A stretch of DNA of 64,000 nt from Adhaeribacter soli (GCF_008727925.1 NZ_VTWT01000001.1:806001-870000), one strand, 5' to 3'; counted from the first letter of the stretch, positions 8,895 through 17,342 are shown. Numbers and translations are program-made. Notes: a model not told the origin generated them from the letters alone.

Positions 8895-8924
8895 TTTGGG
8901 TTCCGCTATTTGGGCCTAACTTTG
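8895..8924 (+). promoter_or_regulatory. predicted promoter for the 8949 gene
   Basis: TTTG at 8895-8898 and TAACTTTG at 8917-8924 are separated by 18 bases, a close match to the Bacteroidota -33/-7 consensus (TTTG, about 19 bases, TAnnTTTG). Transcription would start near 8930. This excludes a frame start at 8910 and supports the ATG at 8949. Confidence 0.65.
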
Positions 8925-8948
8925 CACTTCAACTTGAATTACCCTGCT

Positions 8949-9944
8949 ATGGATTTCCGGCTTTACGACCCCTTTGTAAATATGACCTTCAGCAGCCACG
9001 CCTGTTTTTTGTGTGGCACCATTGTTTCGGACGATGAACGGATTCCTGTATTCTCCGGTTGGCTGCAAAAACGGTACGATTTAGGTCAAAAAAAGCTGCA
9101 GTTGCTCGACCAGAGTACGCTTACGTTTACCGAAATGCAAATTCCCTGCTGCCCGGTTTGTGCGGAAAAGGTAGCGGAACTGGACCAGAAAGTGGAAGCA
9201 GCCAGTAAGACCGGATTACCAGGTTTGCAGGCGCTGGAAGAAAAAACCTTGTTCCTCTGGCTTGCCCGAATGTTCTACGGCATTCTGGTTACCGAATTAA
9301 AAACCGAACAGAACCCGCTCATAAAACCGGAATACAGCGTAGGCGAAAACCCGAAGATGCTGCACAAATTCCAGTCGTTTTTCCAGTTAATGCAGGCCAT
9401 CCGGGTACCAATCGAATTCGATGATTTCACGCCCTGCTCTATTTTTATGGTGGAATTACAGCAGGGAGAACAAAAAACCGAATTCAATTACCGCGACGAC
9501 CTGACCACCATGATGTTCAGTTTGCAGCTTGATAACGTTTTAATAATTGCCAACCTGCTCGACAACGGTTTCCTGAAAAAAGCCATGACGCCGGTTTGGC
9601 GGGAAGTGGAAGGCAAAGTCCTGCATCCGATCCAGGCGGCCGAGTTTTCGGCCCGGGTTTACTATGCCGCGTATATTTTCAACCTGACCCCGGATTACTT
9701 TGTACGCCGCCAGAAACCCGAAGACACGCACCTGATCTACGATACGCTGGTAGATGATATTACGGCTACCATTTTTAATCCCTGGGAGCATAGCGTTTAC
9801 GCCACGGCTTTGGAAAAATTCTGGCTACCCTGGCAGATTTCCCGTAACCAGATCCTGCAAAATCCAGAAAGCCCTTTAAGTTTCCTGCTCGATGCCGAAG
9901 GCCGTTTCCGGGAACTGCAGGAGTGGGAAGTGCCGGTGATTTAA
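8949..9944 (+). CDS. unknown protein with two CxxC pairs
   Basis: A 331-residue cytoplasmic protein that I do not recognise. The start at 8949 (MDFRLYDPF) is chosen because the predicted promoter ends at 8924. The N-terminal 70 residues carry CFLCG and, about 45 residues later, CCPVC, the spacing of a zinc ribbon or treble-clef site. The remaining residues look alpha/beta with aromatic-rich stretches (ARVYYAAYIFNLTPDYFV) and no catalytic motif I can name. It is closed by a strong hairpin terminator at 9962-10011 and stands alone between divergent and convergent neighbours. Confidence 0.65.
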   Translation: MDFRLYDPFVNMTFSSHACFLCGTIVSDDERIPVFSGWLQKRYDLGQKKLQLLDQSTLTFTEMQIPCCPVCAEKVAELDQKVEAASKTGLPGLQALEEKTLFLWLARMFYGILVTELKTEQNPLIKPEYSVGENPKMLHKFQSFFQLMQAIRVPIEFDDFTPCSIFMVELQQGEQKTEFNYRDDLTTMMFSLQLDNVLIIANLLDNGFLKKAMTPVWREVEGKVLHPIQAAEFSARVYYAAYIFNLTPDYFVRRQKPEDTHLIYDTLVDDITATIFNPWEHSVYATALEKFWLPWQISRNQILQNPESPLSFLLDAEGRFRELQEWEVPVI

Positions 9945-9961
9945 GCCGAAATTTTGAACAT

Positions 9962-10011
9962 AAAAAAATCCGCTGCTTTTCGGGGATGTCCTCGAAAGGC
10001 AGCGGATTTTT
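9962..10011. terminator. bidirectional hairpin terminator
   Basis: AAAAATCCGCTGC with CTTTTCG on the left pairs with CGAAAGGCAGCGGATTTTT on the right, flanked by A and T runs on both sides. It lies between the 3' ends of the 8949 gene (+) and the SIMPL gene (-). Confidence 0.8.
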
Positions 10012-10038
10012 AATTTAGGTGTTTTCTCTAATAAATTC

Positions 10039-10146
10039 TGTCATCCTGAGCGTGAGCGAAGGACCTCGTCGGCTCGCAGCAGAAAAGTCAGAATTAACAG
10101 TATTGCAAACCGCCGACGAGTTGTTTCGCTGGCGCTCAACATGACA
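10039..10146. repeat. inverted repeat of the TGTCATCCTGAGCG type
   Basis: The left arm (TGTCATCCTGAGCGTGAGCG onward, through CCTCGTCGG) and the right arm (CCGACGAG to ATGACA at 10146) are imperfect reverse complements separated by about 35 bases. The TGTCATCCTGAGCG motif is, from general knowledge, a frequent intergenic repeat in Bacteroidota genomes. It is noncoding and lies between convergent genes. Confidence 0.65.
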
Positions 10147-10186
10147 TTTTTGGTAATTTGATAGTAGCTGGCAAAGGCAGGTCTTA

Positions 10187-10936
10187 CTATTGCTCTATTA
10201 CAAAGCTTGCTTCTACAGTTGAAGAAATAATGATCTGGCCGCCGGCAATAGTTGGTCCGCTCTGGTCGGACATGCTTGCTTCAGCCATTTTATTGTACAT
10301 GCCGCCGGCCATACCCCGGTACGGCATCGGGTAACCCACGCCGGAATTTTCGTTTATAGCATACACCCGGCCGATTTTGGTACCCAGTTCGCCGGTAAGG
10401 GAAATTGCTTTTTCTTTGGCGGCCTGAACGGCTAATTTACGGGCCTGTTCGCGGTGTTTCTTTAATTCGGAAGTCCGGAACTCGATGCCGTCTACCCGGT
10501 TGGCTCCGGCTTTATAGATCCCGGTCAGCAGGTCATCGAACTTATCGATCTTGCGGATGAGCACATTAACCGATTTCTGGGTGCTGTAAAAATCCGGGTT
10601 CGTTTGGCCGTATTCCCCGGAATGATAAATGGGTTGCACGGACATGTAAGTAGTTTGCACATCCTTCGATTCTACGCCGTACTTTTTCAGATAAGCCAGC
10701 ACCGAAGCTACTTTCTCGTCGTTCTGTTTGCGGGCTTCGTCAAGCGTTTTGCCGCGTACGTCTACAGCCAGACTCAGCATAATTTCGTTGGGTTGCACCT
10801 TCACTTCCCCGGTTCCGGAAACGGTAACCAACGGCGGGTAAGGCGTGGTTTGCGGCTGGGGTTTAGGCAGCTGGGCAAAAGAAGTTAAAGCGATAAACGA
10901 TAGCAAAAGGGCGCTCAGTAATTTCCGGGTTTTCAT
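10187..10936 (-). CDS. SIMPL (DUF541) domain exported protein
   Basis: A 249-residue protein with a signal peptide (about residues 1-21, cleaved near SFA-Q) and a SIMPL domain over most of the rest. Recognisable features are VSGTGEVKVQPNEIMLSLAV at the start of the domain, the middle VNVLIRKIDKFDDLLTG, and the C-terminal IIISSTVEASFVIEQ. SIMPL proteins are periplasmic or surface proteins of poorly defined function, linked in some bacteria to oxidative stress or envelope integrity. It has its own predicted promoter at 10979-11012 and is not in an operon. Confidence 0.87.
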   Translation of the reverse strand: MKTRKLLSALLLSFIALTSFAQLPKPQPQTTPYPPLVTVSGTGEVKVQPNEIMLSLAVDVRGKTLDEARKQNDEKVASVLAYLKKYGVESKDVQTTYMSVQPIYHSGEYGQTNPDFYSTQKSVNVLIRKIDKFDDLLTGIYKAGANRVDGIEFRTSELKKHREQARKLAVQAAKEKAISLTGELGTKIGRVYAINENSGVGYPMPYRGMAGGMYNKMAEASMSDQSGPTIAGGQIIISSTVEASFVIEQ

Positions 10937-10978
10937 AGTTTCATTGAAAGTATAAATTTGAATTTGTCAGGTGAGTTA

Positions 10979-11012
10979 CAAACATAATGCCTGAAATTGA
11001 ATTGATTCCAAA
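10979..11012 (-). promoter_or_regulatory. predicted promoter for the SIMPL gene
   Basis: On the minus strand TTTG (11012-11009) is followed after 22 bases by TATGTTTG (10986-10979), an exact TAnnTTTG. Transcription would begin about 35 bases before the ATG at 10936. The spacing is slightly longer than typical. Confidence 0.5.
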
Positions 11013-11030
11013 GCGCGGAATTTTGTTGCA

Positions 11031-11077
11031 AAAAAAACGGCCTGAAAAAGGAATTATCCTTTTTTAGGCCGTTTTTG
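11031..11077 (-). terminator. terminator of the metal-efflux operon
   Basis: AAAAACGGCCTGAAAAAGG at 11033-11051 pairs with CCTTTTTTAGGCCGTTTTT at 11058-11076. On the minus strand the stem is followed by a run of about eight T. It is the first strong terminator downstream of the efflux adaptor gene ending at 11365. Readthrough of the repeat at 11090-11264 would precede it. Confidence 0.7.
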
Positions 11078-11089
11078 AAAAAAACATCG

Positions 11090-11264
11090 CGCAAGTTTAG
11101 CAAAGCGTAACTTGTGTGTAACCATTTGGTCAGTTTGTAAAGACCTTGCCTGCAAGGCAACCAAAGCGGCTGCTATTGGATGCTGAAATATTTGATCAGT
11201 TATTTCCGCCAGTTACAAACTGGCTATATAAAGACCCCACAAGTTACGCTTCGCTAAACTTGCG
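11090..11264. repeat. inverted-repeat element copy A (REPIN/MITE-like), 175 bp
   Basis: Terminal arms of 27 bp (11090-11116 and 11238-11264) are reverse complements with one mismatch; each is itself a weak hairpin (CAAGTT paired with AACTTG). Inside are TTGCCTGCAAGGCAA and GCCAGTTACAAACTGGC, both palindromic. The whole element, interior included, aligns with the element at 48744-48930. A short open frame crossing it is read-through of the repeat, not a gene. Confidence 0.85.
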
Positions 11265-11277
11265 GGATGAACCTCAG

Positions 11278-11343
11278 CTACTTCCGCTTTACAAACTGGC
11301 TAATAGAAAAAAGCCACAAATTACAGCTCCGCCTAAATCTGCA
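11278..11343. repeat. diverged partial copy of the right half of the 11090 element
   Basis: CTTCCGCTTTACAAACTGGC, then GCCACAAATTACAGCTCCGC and CTAAATCTGC, parallel the right half of the preceding element (TTTCCGCCAGTTACAAACTGGC ... CCACAAGTTACGCTTCGCTAAACTTGCG). It lies 13 bases after it in the same orientation, so the right half appears duplicated and decayed. Confidence 0.55.
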
Positions 11344-11364
11344 ACATAGCCTTTCTATTACTCC

Positions 11365-12489
11365 TTACTCTTCCCCGGTATTCTTCATTCCCATTAAAAG
11401 GTTGTAAGCGCCTTTGGTAACAATATTCCTGCCTTCAAAAGCGGCGGCATTCTTAATTTCGATCCAGTTTTCATGACTTGCACCGGTTTGAACGGGAACA
11501 AGCTCGAATGTGTTTTTACCGGCGGCCACGAACAGGAAATCTTTGCCTTCAAAACTCACCACGGCTTCTTCCGGAACCGCCCAGCTTTCGTTGCTGGTTT
11601 GCTGCACTTCCGCGTTCAGGTAAGTACCCGGGATCAGGTTTTCGGCATTTTCCAGTTTGGCGTGTACTTCGATGGAACGGTCTTCGGCAAAGGTTTTTCC
11701 GGTATAAATAATTTCAGCGGCATGTTTTTTATCCGGGGCGCTGTTGGTGAAGGCAACCACCGGTTGGCCGGGCTGCAATCCGGCGATGTCCTTTTCAAAG
11801 GCTTTCAGGTTCAGCAGCAACTCTTGCGGGTTTACCAGTTCAAAAAGCACATCGGAAGGGGAGGCGTATTTCCCAACGTTCACGTTTACTTTGGCCACGT
11901 AGCCGTTAAAAGGTGCGTACAGTTTAATGGTCCGGGTTATGGAATTGGGCGTGAGGGTTTGCGGATTAATAGCGATGAGCTTCAGCTTTTCTTCCAGGGC
12001 CTGCAGGGCAATACGGGTGGCTTGGTTTTCGGCGGCGGCCTGCTGAAACTCTTTATCGGAGGTGGCTTTGCTTTGGTTAAGGTCTTTTTGCCGCGCGTAT
12101 TCCGCTTCAGTTTGCCGTAGCTTTGCTTTAGTGGTGAGGTAATCCTGTTGCAGTTCTATGTACTGGTTGTCTTCCATAGTGGCCAGCACTTCGCCTTTGC
12201 GGAAAGGCTTGCCGGGAATCAGGTTCGTGGATTTTACGTAACCGCCCAATGCATTGCTCATCGAAACCAGGTTTTGCGGGGGCAGGTCCACGGTACCGTT
12301 CAGCCGGATAGTCTGGGGAATTATTTTTTTCTGCAGCGGCTGGGTAGCGAGTTCAAACGTACTTAATTGTTTTTCGGAAAGCGTTACCTGGTTTGGTTGC
12401 GCTTTTTCAGCAGGTTGTTCGGTTTGGGTTTCTTTGGAATTGCAGCTTAGCAGCAGCCCGAAACCAATTATTAAAAATATATTTTTCAT
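11365..12489 (-). CDS. RND efflux periplasmic adaptor (CusB/CzcB-like lipoprotein)
   Basis: A 374-residue membrane-fusion protein. A lipoprotein signal ends at the lipobox LLLSC (Cys16). Then come a barrel-sandwich segment (LGGYVKSTNLIPGKPFRKGE), an alpha-helical hairpin rich in Gln/Ala/Glu (about 110-175), the second lipoyl half (LYAPFNGYVAKVNVNVGKYA) and beta-barrel/proximal domains. It links the inner-membrane pump to the outer-membrane channel. It starts 10 bases after the stop of the CusA-TolC fusion and so is the last gene of that operon. The N-terminal His/Met-rich metal domain of some CusB proteins is not evident. Confidence 0.92.
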   Translation of the reverse strand: MKNIFLIIGFGLLLSCNSKETQTEQPAEKAQPNQVTLSEKQLSTFELATQPLQKKIIPQTIRLNGTVDLPPQNLVSMSNALGGYVKSTNLIPGKPFRKGEVLATMEDNQYIELQQDYLTTKAKLRQTEAEYARQKDLNQSKATSDKEFQQAAAENQATRIALQALEEKLKLIAINPQTLTPNSITRTIKLYAPFNGYVAKVNVNVGKYASPSDVLFELVNPQELLLNLKAFEKDIAGLQPGQPVVAFTNSAPDKKHAAEIIYTGKTFAEDRSIEVHAKLENAENLIPGTYLNAEVQQTSNESWAVPEEAVVSFEGKDFLFVAAGKNTFELVPVQTGASHENWIEIKNAAAFEGRNIVTKGAYNLLMGMKNTGEE

Positions 12490-12499
12490 GAGGGATTTC

Positions 12500-15400
12500 T
12501 TATTTTGAAAGGAGGAAGTTGAGCGTGATGATGCTTTGGTTCAGGTCGTTCAGGTAATTGAAATAATTGGCCTGAATCTGCAGTGCCTGGTTGCTGAGCA
12601 TGGCCCATTCCAGATAATTTATTTCGCCGGCGGTGAATTGCTGCCGCGCCGTTTTCAGCATCTGGGTTGCGTCCGGAAGCTGTTTTTGCTCGTAGCTGCT
12701 TACCAGTTCCTGAAGCTGCCGGTATTGCGCCAGCGTGGCGTCGAAGGTGGTTTGTAACTGGGCTTGCTGTTGTTGCAGTTCGTTTTTCGCCAACCCCAGT
12801 TGTTTTTCCGAAGCTTTGATCTGGGCCCGTTGCGCCCCTGAAAATAGCGGGATACCCACACCAACTTCTACGGAACTGAACCGGTCGCGCGCATCCAGTA
12901 TTTGATCGTTCGCCACTGTATTTACAAAGCTCTGATTGAAGTACCCAACGCTCAGCGAAGGCAGCAGTTTCGACCGTTCCAGCTTCAGGGCGGCATCGGC
13001 AGTTTTAAGTTGCTGTTGCGTTATTTGCAGCGCCGGATGTTCCTTCAGTAAAAGGCTATCGGTTTGAACCGGGAAACTCATTTTAGGCGAAGTGGCAACC
13101 GGCTCTACGGACTCCGGCGCCTGCAGCAATAATTGCAACTGCAGTCTGGCTAACTGTAATTCAGCCTGCAACAGCCGGAGCTGGTTACTGCTGTTTTCCC
13201 GCTGCAGCCGTGCCGATGTTATTTCCAGTTGGTTTGTAGCGCCCTTGTCGAACCGTAATTGCGCGCGCTGCAAAAATGCCTGGTACAGGCTGTCTGTCTG
13301 CTGCAGAATTTTCTCCTGTTCCCGAAGCACCAGAATATGGTAGAACAAGCCGGTTACATTTTTCCGGATCTCAGCTTCGGCCAGGGTCACGCCCATTACG
13401 GCTGTATGCCATTCTTCCTGCAGCACTTTTTTCTGCCGGGCGTATACCGTTGGGAAATTCAGGGTTTGGGAAACGCCCAGGCGCGTATCGAAATAATTGC
13501 TTTGAAACTGCCCCAGCTCCGCCGAAACGGCGGTTTGCGGCAGGTCGTAAGCGGTTCCTATCCGGAGTTTCTGGTATTCGGCCAGAAGCTTTTTATTTTT
13601 CAGGGCAAAATTTTGTTCGGTGGCCTGGTTCAGGGCTTCGGGCAAGGTTAGTTTCTGAGCCCAAACATCCGTACCACTTAAACTTACTATTCCCGCAATA
13701 ATCAATCCTTTGGCCAAGCCGCGCTTCGGCAGGTTTACTTTTTCGAACAGAATATAAAGCACCGGCAGCACGAATAAGGTAAGGAAGGTTGCCAGTAGCA
13801 AGCCGCCGATCACTACGGTGGCCAGCGGACGCTGCACTTCCGCACCCGCGCCCTTGCTCAGGGCCATCGGTAAAAAGCCCAGCGAAGCCACAAAGGCGGT
13901 CATGAGTACCGGGCGCAAACGCATTTTGGTTCCGGCTAAAACCACCCGGGAAAGGTCGCGCATGCCGCCCTTCTTCAATCGGTTAAATTCAGCCACCAGT
14001 ACAATGCCATTCAGCACCGCTACGCCAAACAGGGCTATAAAACCCACTCCGGCGCTGATGCTGAAGGGCATGCCACGCAAGGCCAGCAAAAAGATCCCGC
14101 CAATGGCCGAAAGCGGAATAGCGGTATAAATAAGAAGGCTGTTCTTTACGGAGTGGAAAGCGAAATAAAGTAAAATGAAGATCAAGAGCAGCGATACCGG
14201 AACCGCGATCATCAGGCGTTCTTTGGCCTTGTTCAGGTTCTCGAAAGTACCGCCGTAGGTAATGGTATAACCGGGCGGCAGTTTCAGCTGGGAAAACTGT
14301 TTTTGCTGCAGTTCATTCACCAGGCTTTGCACATCACGGCCCTGAGCATTAAACCCGACAATAATTCTCCGTTTGGCATCCTCGCGCTGGATCTGGAACG
14401 GACCATCTTTAATTTCAACGGAAGCCAATTGGTGCAGCGGAATTTGCAAACCTTGAGGCGTAGGAATAAGCAGGTTCCGGATATCATCCATGCTCTGGCG
14501 CTGCTCGTTTGCCGACCGCACCACCAGATCGAAGCGCTTTTCGCCTTCAAAAACCATCCCGGCCGTCTGTCCGGCAAAAGCTGTGTTCACGATGTTGTTC
14601 ACGGCCGCAATTGATAAATTATATTGCGCCATGGCCGGCCGGTTATAGTCGATCACTACCTGGGGCATACCCACTACCGGTTCCACATACAGGTCCCGGG
14701 CGCCTTCTACGGTATTGATGATGTGTCCGAAACGTTGCGCGTAAAAGGCCAGCGTATCCAGGTCCTCGCCGAAGATCTTCACCACAATGTCCTGGCGCGC
14801 GCCGGAGATCAGTTCGTTGAAACGCATTTGCACCGGGAACTGGAAACTGGTATTCATGCCCGGAATGGCTTCCAGGGATTTACTCATTTTCTGGGCCAGT
14901 TCGTCGAAACTTGCCGCCGAGGTCCATTCCTTTTTGGGTTTCAGGGTAATGATCATGTCGCCGGCATCCATGGGCATGGGCTCGGTGGGCACTTCGGCGC
15001 TGCCGATCTTGGTTACCACGGTTTCCACTTCCGGATATTCGGTCTTCAGGATATGAGCGGCTTTCTGGGTGGCTTCGAGGGTGGTTCCGAGGGTGCTGCC
15101 GGTCAGGATGCGGGTTTCCACGGCAAAATCGCCTTCCTCCAGGGCCGGAATAAATTCCCCGCCCAGGGTTGAAAACACCAGGAGCGCTGCCACAAATAAA
15201 CCCACCATGGATGCGACAATGGCTTTCGGGAAACGCAGGGCTTTCACCAGGGTAACCTGATGCAATTTTTCTAAACGGTACATCATTTTATCCGAAAAGT
15301 TAGGTTTGTGAAAGCGTTTTTTGCTTAATACCAGGGAACTCATCATCGGAATATAGGTCAGGGAAAGAATAAAGGCGCCAATCAGGGCAAAAGCTACCGT

Positions 15401-16846
15401 CTGGGCCATCGGCTTAAACATTTTCCCTTCAATGCCCTGCAAGGCGAAGATCGGGAGGTACACGATCAGGATAATGATCTGCCCGAAAACGGCGCTGTTC
15501 ACCATTTTTCCAGCCGAAGATTTTACCTGGTTGTCCATTTCTTTCTGGGAGATCAGATGCTGGCCTGGGAGTTTTTTACTGTGGTAAAGCTGATGCATGA
15601 CGGCTTCCACAATAATTACGGCGCCATCCACGATCAACCCAAAATCCAGCGCGCCCAGGCTCATCAGGTTTCCGCTCACGCCAAAGGCATTCATCATAAT
15701 AATGGCAAACAGCATGGATAAGGGTATCACGGAAGCCACTAAAAGTCCGGCCCGGAAATTCCCCAGGAAAAGCACCAGAATGAAAACCACGATCAAAGCG
15801 CCTTCCGCCAGGTTTACCAGTACCGTATCGATCGCGTTGTTCACCATTTTGGTGCGGTCCAGGAACGGCTCGATCACGACGCCTTCGGGCAGGGTTTTCT
15901 GGATAATGGCAATGCGGTCTTTAACATTCTTGATTACCTCGTTGCTGTTGGCGCCTTTCAGCATCATCACAATGGCGCCCGAAACTTCGCCCTGGTCGTT
16001 GTAACCCAGCGCGCCGTAGCGAAGCGCATGACTGGTATTGATCTGGGCAATGTCTTTTAAGAGAATGGGAATACCGTTTCCGGTTCCTTTAACCGCAATA
16101 TTTCCAATATCGGCCGGCGAGTTGATGAGGCCTTCGCTCCGGATGTATAGAACCGTAGGGCCTTTTTTTATGTAAGCGCCGCCAGTGTTCTGGTTGTTGT
16201 TTTCCAGGGCCTGAAAAACATCGTTTATGGTAAGGTTGAAAGCCTGCAGTTTATTCGGATTTACGGCTACTTCGTACTGTTTCAACTTGCCCCCGAAACT
16301 GCTTACTTCCGCTACGCCTTTCACGCCCAGCAACTGCCGCCGCACGATCCAGTCCTGAATGGTGCGCAAGTCAGTTTCGTTGTAGCGGCTTTCGTAGCCT
16401 TTTTCCGGCCTCACCACGTACTGGTAAATTTCCCCCAATCCGGTAGAAATTGGCCCCAGTTCGGGCGTACCGATGCTTTCAGGGATTTGGCCCTGTACCT
16501 TCTGCAGCCTTTCGGCCACCTGCTGCCGCGCCCAGTAAATATCCGTTTCATCGGTAAAAACAATGGTAACCAAAGAGAGGCCAAAACGGGAAAAGCTACG
16601 GATCTCTTCCAAGCCGGCAATGTTGCTGGTGGCCTGTTCTATGGGGAAAGTAACCAGCCGTTCGATGTCGGTGGCGCCATAAGAAGGGGCCACTGTAATT
16701 ACCTGAACTTGGTTGTTGGTGATGTCGGGCTGGGCATCGATGGGCAGGCGGGTGGTTTCATAAATTCCCAGCCCGATGAGCGCCAGCGTAAATAGCCCGA
16801 TAAGGAGTTTATTCCTTACGGAAAACGCAATAATATTATTTAACAT
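12500..16846 (-). CDS. CusA/CzcA heavy-metal RND pump fused to a TolC-like outer-membrane factor
   Basis: A 1448-residue fusion. Residues 1 to about 1035 form a complete HME-type RND pump: N-terminal TM, porter domain, the TM4 motif LDFGLIVDGAVIIVE carrying the proton-relay Asp, and a second half ending at LFVLPVLYILFEKVNLPKRG. Residues about 1065-1448 form a TolC-type outer-membrane efflux protein (LTLPEALNQATEQN; ITSARLQREN; later the second helical repeat). Between them is a hydrophobic stretch ending DVWA-Q (near 1060) that looks like an internal signal peptide, which could free the TolC part after export. Pump, channel and adaptor are thus made from two genes. Exact metal (Cu, Ag, Co, Zn, Cd or Ni) cannot be read from sequence. 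Confidence 0.93.
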   Translation of the reverse strand: MLNNIIAFSVRNKLLIGLFTLALIGLGIYETTRLPIDAQPDITNNQVQVITVAPSYGATDIERLVTFPIEQATSNIAGLEEIRSFSRFGLSLVTIVFTDETDIYWARQQVAERLQKVQGQIPESIGTPELGPISTGLGEIYQYVVRPEKGYESRYNETDLRTIQDWIVRRQLLGVKGVAEVSSFGGKLKQYEVAVNPNKLQAFNLTINDVFQALENNNQNTGGAYIKKGPTVLYIRSEGLINSPADIGNIAVKGTGNGIPILLKDIAQINTSHALRYGALGYNDQGEVSGAIVMMLKGANSNEVIKNVKDRIAIIQKTLPEGVVIEPFLDRTKMVNNAIDTVLVNLAEGALIVVFILVLFLGNFRAGLLVASVIPLSMLFAIIMMNAFGVSGNLMSLGALDFGLIVDGAVIIVEAVMHQLYHSKKLPGQHLISQKEMDNQVKSSAGKMVNSAVFGQIIILIVYLPIFALQGIEGKMFKPMAQTVAFALIGAFILSLTYIPMMSSLVLSKKRFHKPNFSDKMMYRLEKLHQVTLVKALRFPKAIVASMVGLFVAALLVFSTLGGEFIPALEEGDFAVETRILTGSTLGTTLEATQKAAHILKTEYPEVETVVTKIGSAEVPTEPMPMDAGDMIITLKPKKEWTSAASFDELAQKMSKSLEAIPGMNTSFQFPVQMRFNELISGARQDIVVKIFGEDLDTLAFYAQRFGHIINTVEGARDLYVEPVVGMPQVVIDYNRPAMAQYNLSIAAVNNIVNTAFAGQTAGMVFEGEKRFDLVVRSANEQRQSMDDIRNLLIPTPQGLQIPLHQLASVEIKDGPFQIQREDAKRRIIVGFNAQGRDVQSLVNELQQKQFSQLKLPPGYTITYGGTFENLNKAKERLMIAVPVSLLLIFILLYFAFHSVKNSLLIYTAIPLSAIGGIFLLALRGMPFSISAGVGFIALFGVAVLNGIVLVAEFNRLKKGGMRDLSRVVLAGTKMRLRPVLMTAFVASLGFLPMALSKGAGAEVQRPLATVVIGGLLLATFLTLFVLPVLYILFEKVNLPKRGLAKGLIIAGIVSLSGTDVWAQKLTLPEALNQATEQNFALKNKKLLAEYQKLRIGTAYDLPQTAVSAELGQFQSNYFDTRLGVSQTLNFPTVYARQKKVLQEEWHTAVMGVTLAEAEIRKNVTGLFYHILVLREQEKILQQTDSLYQAFLQRAQLRFDKGATNQLEITSARLQRENSSNQLRLLQAELQLARLQLQLLLQAPESVEPVATSPKMSFPVQTDSLLLKEHPALQITQQQLKTADAALKLERSKLLPSLSVGYFNQSFVNTVANDQILDARDRFSSVEVGVGIPLFSGAQRAQIKASEKQLGLAKNELQQQQAQLQTTFDATLAQYRQLQELVSSYEQKQLPDATQMLKTARQQFTAGEINYLEWAMLSNQALQIQANYFNYLNDLNQSIITLNFLLSK

Positions 16847-16951
16847 GAAATAAATCTGTTAATACAGCTGAAGCAGCTTTAGAAAAAAAATACATACCAG
16901 CCAGGCAAACACGCAACGTGTATGCAAACAGCAGGAAAGATTAAAGGGGTA

Positions 16952-17329
16952 TTAACAGGATTTTGGCGGCTGCCAGATAGAGGAAAGGTAAGTAGCTTTC
17001 AATTGCAGATTGTAACAGGAATTAGCCTGGGAGGCTTCCTGAAAAGTAATTTTCTGAATAGAGAAAACAGGAGGAGTGGGAGCAAAAAAAGCAAGGGTGA
17101 GCGTTTCAATTTCCGTCATGAAAGGCAGCATCATGTCGGTTTCGTAATCGGCATCTTTTTCATGGCCACCATAATGATGCACCATAAAATCCACAAAAGA
17201 CATGTTACGGTCTTCTTCCTTATGTTCGAAAAAGTGCCCAACCAGTACCGGTAGCTTCAGCAACTGGCAAAATTGCGTTGTTGAGAGCAGGTACACGGAA
17301 AGAAAAATAATTCCAAGCACTTTTTTCAT
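16952..17329 (-). CDS. small exported His-rich protein of the efflux operon
   Basis: A 125-residue protein with an N-terminal signal segment (MKKVLGIIFLSVYLLSTTQF) and a central acidic/His-rich region (VGHFFEHKEEDR, then HHYGGHEKDADYETDMM). Similar small proteins often precede CusA-type pumps in Bacteroidota. I infer a periplasmic metal-binding or sensing role from the histidines and position; this is not proven. It is the first gene of the efflux operon, with 105 bases to the pump gene. An exact TAnnTTTG element ends six bases before the ATG, implying a very short or absent leader. Confidence 0.65.
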   Translation of the reverse strand: MKKVLGIIFLSVYLLSTTQFCQLLKLPVLVGHFFEHKEEDRNMSFVDFMVHHYGGHEKDADYETDMMLPFMTEIETLTLAFFAPTPPVFSIQKITFQEASQANSCYNLQLKATYLSSIWQPPKSC

Positions 17330-17334
17330 GCCGG

Positions 17335-17342
17335 CAAAGGTA
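17335..17342 (-). promoter_or_regulatory. predicted promoter -7 element of the metal-efflux operon
   Basis: The minus strand reads TACCTTTG, an exact TAnnTTTG match. Transcription would start at about the ATG itself (17329), so the mRNA may be leaderless. No clear -33 element is seen. Confidence 0.45.

Noticed and set aside
11146-11349. A 67-codon open frame, similar to one at 48806-49015
   Set aside because: The two predicted peptides resemble each other only because both read through copies of the same inverted-repeat element; the similarity breaks after the repeat.
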